Source: Paenibacillus profundus (GTDB lineage: Bacteria > Bacillota > Bacilli > Paenibacillales > Paenibacillaceae). Taken from it: DNA of 64,000 nucleotides. Positions 61,802 through 64,000 of this stretch are shown here, piece by piece. Position 1 is the first letter of the stretch. Each line of letters begins with the position of its first letter. A program made the position numbers and the translations under genes. The notes beneath the pieces are model-generated. The model had not been told where the DNA came from, made no database searches, and saw nothing but the letters and a program-made list of their open reading frames with translations. Location: contig NZ_JAJNBZ010000015.1 of NCBI RefSeq assembly GCF_021369635.1, forward strand, positions 62,001 through 126,000. Reading direction: 5' to 3'.

Positions 61802-63541
61802 CTACCCCTCATTCTGATTTATGTTTATATACAACGAAATGATGGTCGCTTCATAAGGAACACTGCTCATTTCCCATATAAAATCCGAGCCGTAACATAA
61901 GCGCAACCGCTGCAGCACGTTAATCAGCCCGATTCCATTTTGCCCGTAGTGCAGCTTGTCCTCCGCATATTTCTGGCGAATGGCCTCCATCGTATCAGGC
62001 GTGATTCCTTTTCCATTATCAATGACCCGAATACGAAGCATATACGCCGAATCCTCAGTATCGCATTCGATATCAAGGTGTATGAATCCGAAACCGCTTC
62101 CTTTTTCGATGCCATGCACAATGCTATTTTCTATCAAAGGCTGAAGCAGCATTTTAGGAACCTTCATCGGGCGAGCTTCAGGAGGACAAGACAATGTATA
62201 GGACAATTTGTTTTTGAATCGACCCATTTGCAGTGACATATAGTCTTCGATATGCTTTAGTTCCAGCTCCAACATCACGATTTCCGTTTGGAAATCCATG
62301 CTATATCTTAAAATCGATCCCAATTCGGAGATTTTGTCACTCATTTCATAGGCCCCGTGCTTTAACGCTTCCGTACCGATAGATTGCAAGGCGTTATATA
62401 GAAAATGCGGATTGATTTGAGCCTGCAGCATTTTTAACTGTGCCGTTGACAGCTCTAGCCGATAGCGGTATTCCCGATTCATCAAGTCATCCAAATTACG
62501 AACCATGACGTAAAAACGGTCTTCTAGCAAACCCAACTCATCTGTCCGCTTGTTGCCCTTCTGAATGTCAAACCTTCCATTCTCAACTCTAGCGATATTA
62601 CGAATCAGCCTTTTAACTGGCAATATCGTGAAATAGGACAATACCATCGCTAACAGAATAACAAAGGCTATGGCAATGAATTGAATCAGCAAAGAGCGAT
62701 TAAGAGTCTGGTGAGCGGATTGATAGATTACTGCAGCCGGCACGAATTTAACTAAGGTGAACGGAAAATCCTTGTACTGGTTGCGCACATAAATATATAC
62801 TCCTTCTTTGCCGTTGAACTCGCCCTCGAATGAACCTCTGCCACCTTGAAGCTTGGTTTGAATATAGACTGCGCCGTTAGCGTCTTCTCTGGAACTATAA
62901 AGCAGCTGCTGTTCATTTTTAATAAGCAAAAAATACGCATCGTCAGCAGAAAGCTGAGAATGAATCAATTTATCGATTTCCCCTTGTCCGATATACATAT
63001 TTAACGTGCCGAGTATGGTCGATTTGGGATAGTCGATAAGGTTCTTCTGAATGAGCAGAACTTGTTTATTCCCCATTTGTTTAACGTCATATCGAGTTGA
63101 TTCGGCGTTTATATGGCGGTCATCCTCTTGCAGCAGTCTCTCTAGCTCGCTATTCCCGACATCGGATGAAGTAAAGGCTTGTTTTTTCAGATGGCTGATA
63201 TAGCGCACGGCATGGAACTCGGGGCGGCTAATATACATGGCGTTCACTTTGTTATTTATGTACAACGTTTGCAGAGGGGGCGTGTATTCCGATCTTAAAT
63301 AACTCATGAGCTGTGGATCTACATAAAAGGAGCCTGACAACATATTCAGTTCTTGAAAGTACAGCTTGAGGTGATTCGAAATGATTTCCATGGAATTGTG
63401 GTTGAGTTCAATTAATTGCTGCTTCATCGAACTCGAGGTGGTCTGATAGGCAATCAAATTGGACAATGAAAATGGAACAACGGCTGCTAATAGCATCCCT
63501 ATTAACAATTTGCTGAACAAACTTCTTTTGAGCCAGTTCAT
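61802..63541 (-). CDS. Sensor histidine kinase (YesM-like)
   Basis: This 579-aa membrane kinase has an N-terminal helix (~13-33), a ~255-residue extracellular dCache-like sensor, a second helix (~290-310), a HAMP linker and a His-kinase domain of the LytS/YesM type. The phosphorylated histidine is in QINPHFLYNALQSIGTEAL, and the ATP site has LLQPLIENSIVHGIEKGSG and NGIGLINVLQRLRL. GGGGGGAACAAC precedes the ATG. It probably senses sugar directly or through the binding protein. Confidence 0.92.
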   Translation of the reverse strand: MNWLKRSLFSKLLIGMLLAAVVPFSLSNLIAYQTTSSSMKQQLIELNHNSMEIISNHLKLYFQELNMLSGSFYVDPQLMSYLRSEYTPPLQTLYINNKVNAMYISRPEFHAVRYISHLKKQAFTSSDVGNSELERLLQEDDRHINAESTRYDVKQMGNKQVLLIQKNLIDYPKSTILGTLNMYIGQGEIDKLIHSQLSADDAYFLLIKNEQQLLYSSREDANGAVYIQTKLQGGRGSFEGEFNGKEGVYIYVRNQYKDFPFTLVKFVPAAVIYQSAHQTLNRSLLIQFIAIAFVILLAMVLSYFTILPVKRLIRNIARVENGRFDIQKGNKRTDELGLLEDRFYVMVRNLDDLMNREYRYRLELSTAQLKMLQAQINPHFLYNALQSIGTEALKHGAYEMSDKISELGSILRYSMDFQTEIVMLELELKHIEDYMSLQMGRFKNKLSYTLSCPPEARPMKVPKMLLQPLIENSIVHGIEKGSGFGFIHLDIECDTEDSAYMLRIRVIDNGKGITPDTMEAIRQKYAEDKLHYGQNGIGLINVLQRLRLCYGSDFIWEMSSVPYEATIISLYININQNEG

Positions 63542-63673
63542 GTTGTTCCCCCCTAGTTACCCCGTAATAAAGAAAATAACTAAATTGATCAACCTCATAA
63601 TAGCATGTTTAATTTGCAACTCCCATGTCAATAAATCACAGCGCTAATTTACGTCTCTTCAAAGAACCGATTC

Positions 63674-63710
63674 CCCCTCATAAATTCGGGTAATATTAAC
63701 AAATGAGGGG
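63674..63710. promoter_or_regulatory. Inverted repeat upstream of the P450 gene
   Basis: CCCCTCAT (63674-63681) and ATGAGGGG (63703-63710) are perfect complements with a 21-base AT-rich centre containing TAATAT. Location ~60 bp before the P450 gene suggests operator function. Confidence 0.45.
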
Positions 63711-63770
63711 ATATTAAGATGTCGCGGATTATATACTCATCCTATTCCAACACAAGGGAGGCCAATTGCT

Positions 63771-64000
63771 ATGACCATTGCAATTCCACAGCCAAAAACA
63801 TTTGGACCGTTGGGCAACTTGCCCCAAATCAACCTGGATGCGCCTGTTCAGTCACTCGTAAAGCTGGCTGAGGAGCATGGAACAATATTTCGCATGGATT
63901 TACCCGGAAGAAGCGAGATCTTCATCTCAGGTCATGAGTTGGTGGAAGATGCTTGTGACGAGTCCCGCTTCGACAAAAAGGTGTGGGCGCCTCTGCAGAA
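63771..64000 (+). CDS. CYP102-type cytochrome P450, N-terminal part (cut by window edge)
   Basis: The first 76 codons read PQPKTFGPLGNLPQINLDAP, VQSLVKLAEEHGTIFRMDLP, then ISGHELVEDACDESRFDKKV. This is the N-terminus of the soluble, self-sufficient P450 BM3 (CYP102A) family, a fatty-acid hydroxylase naturally fused to its reductase. The heme and reductase parts are beyond the window. AAGGGAGGCC precedes the ATG. In Bacillus a TetR-type gene usually lies upstream; here the upstream gene is the sugar sensor kinase, divergent. Confidence 0.9.
   Translation, partial: MTIAIPQPKTFGPLGNLPQINLDAPVQSLVKLAEEHGTIFRMDLPGRSEIFISGHELVEDACDESRFDKKVWAPLQ

Overview
This 64 kb window comes from a spore-forming, low-to-mid GC Firmicute, most likely Paenibacillus or a close relative. 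The evidence is strong purine-rich ribosome binding sites with many TTG/GTG starts, a Bacillus-type fatty-acid degradation regulon (fadR, etfBA, fadF, fadN, fadA, fadE, lcfA), a BclA-type collagen-like exosporium protein, a CotS-like coat kinase, an SLH-anchored GH18 protein, a YqkE homologue, a YesM/YesN-type sugar two-component system and the first codons of a CYP102-type cytochrome P450. The species cannot be fixed from the sequence alone. No tRNA, rRNA, CRISPR array or intact insertion sequence was seen. Several genes are broken.

Layout. 1-9.3 kb: the 3' end of a LysR regulator, a HAD phosphatase behind a deleted ABC exporter, a MocR/LysE exporter pair with a candidate operator, another HAD enzyme, an APH-type kinase, two TM2 membrane proteins and a methyltransferase with a nonsense codon near its start. 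8.4-12.6 kb: an ArsR-type regulator divergent from a GH2 glycosidase, then a MATE exporter. 12.7-15.3 kb: an AT-rich patch with a frameshifted small peptide gene, a lipoprotein, a secreted protein with an aromatic tail, and an AraC remnant. 15.5-16.6 kb: an IsdG-like monooxygenase coupled to a short-chain dehydrogenase. 17.0-22.8 kb: a nickel importer operon, nikB-nikC-nikDE(fused)-nikA-nikR, behind two NikR-type boxes that bracket the promoter.

22.9-33.6 kb: SLH-GH18 protein, small alarmone synthetase, XRE regulator, GNAT acetyltransferase, a MerR regulator beside a decayed CPBP protease gene with the same unusual MerR-type promoter, YqkE, a bile-acid/sodium-symporter-family transporter, a frameshifted collagen-like exosporium gene and a glycosyltransferase. 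33.7-39.3 kb: a sulfur import and relay cluster (LysR regulator, two TusA-like carriers, a YeeE/YedE thiosulfate-type transporter split in two, a thioredoxin-reductase-like flavoprotein fused to an atypical thioredoxin domain, an exported DJ-1/PfpI protein), followed by rearranged DNA with a duplicated gene end and a hairpin repeat.

39.4-53.5 kb: CotS-like kinase and the fatty-acid beta-oxidation regulon. One strand carries fadF, fadN, fadA, fadE, lcfA and a PaaI-type thioesterase; the other carries fadR, etfB and etfA, with a FadR operator between the two arms. FadE would pass electrons to EtfAB and then to the FadF iron-sulfur membrane protein. 54.0-63.5 kb: a disaccharide uptake and phosphorolysis operon. 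The sensor kinase and AraC-type response regulator lie upstream of a binding protein, two permeases, a GH65 phosphorylase and beta-phosphoglucomutase, so that imported disaccharide could be cut with phosphate and its beta-glucose 1-phosphate turned into glucose 6-phosphate. The window ends inside the P450 gene.
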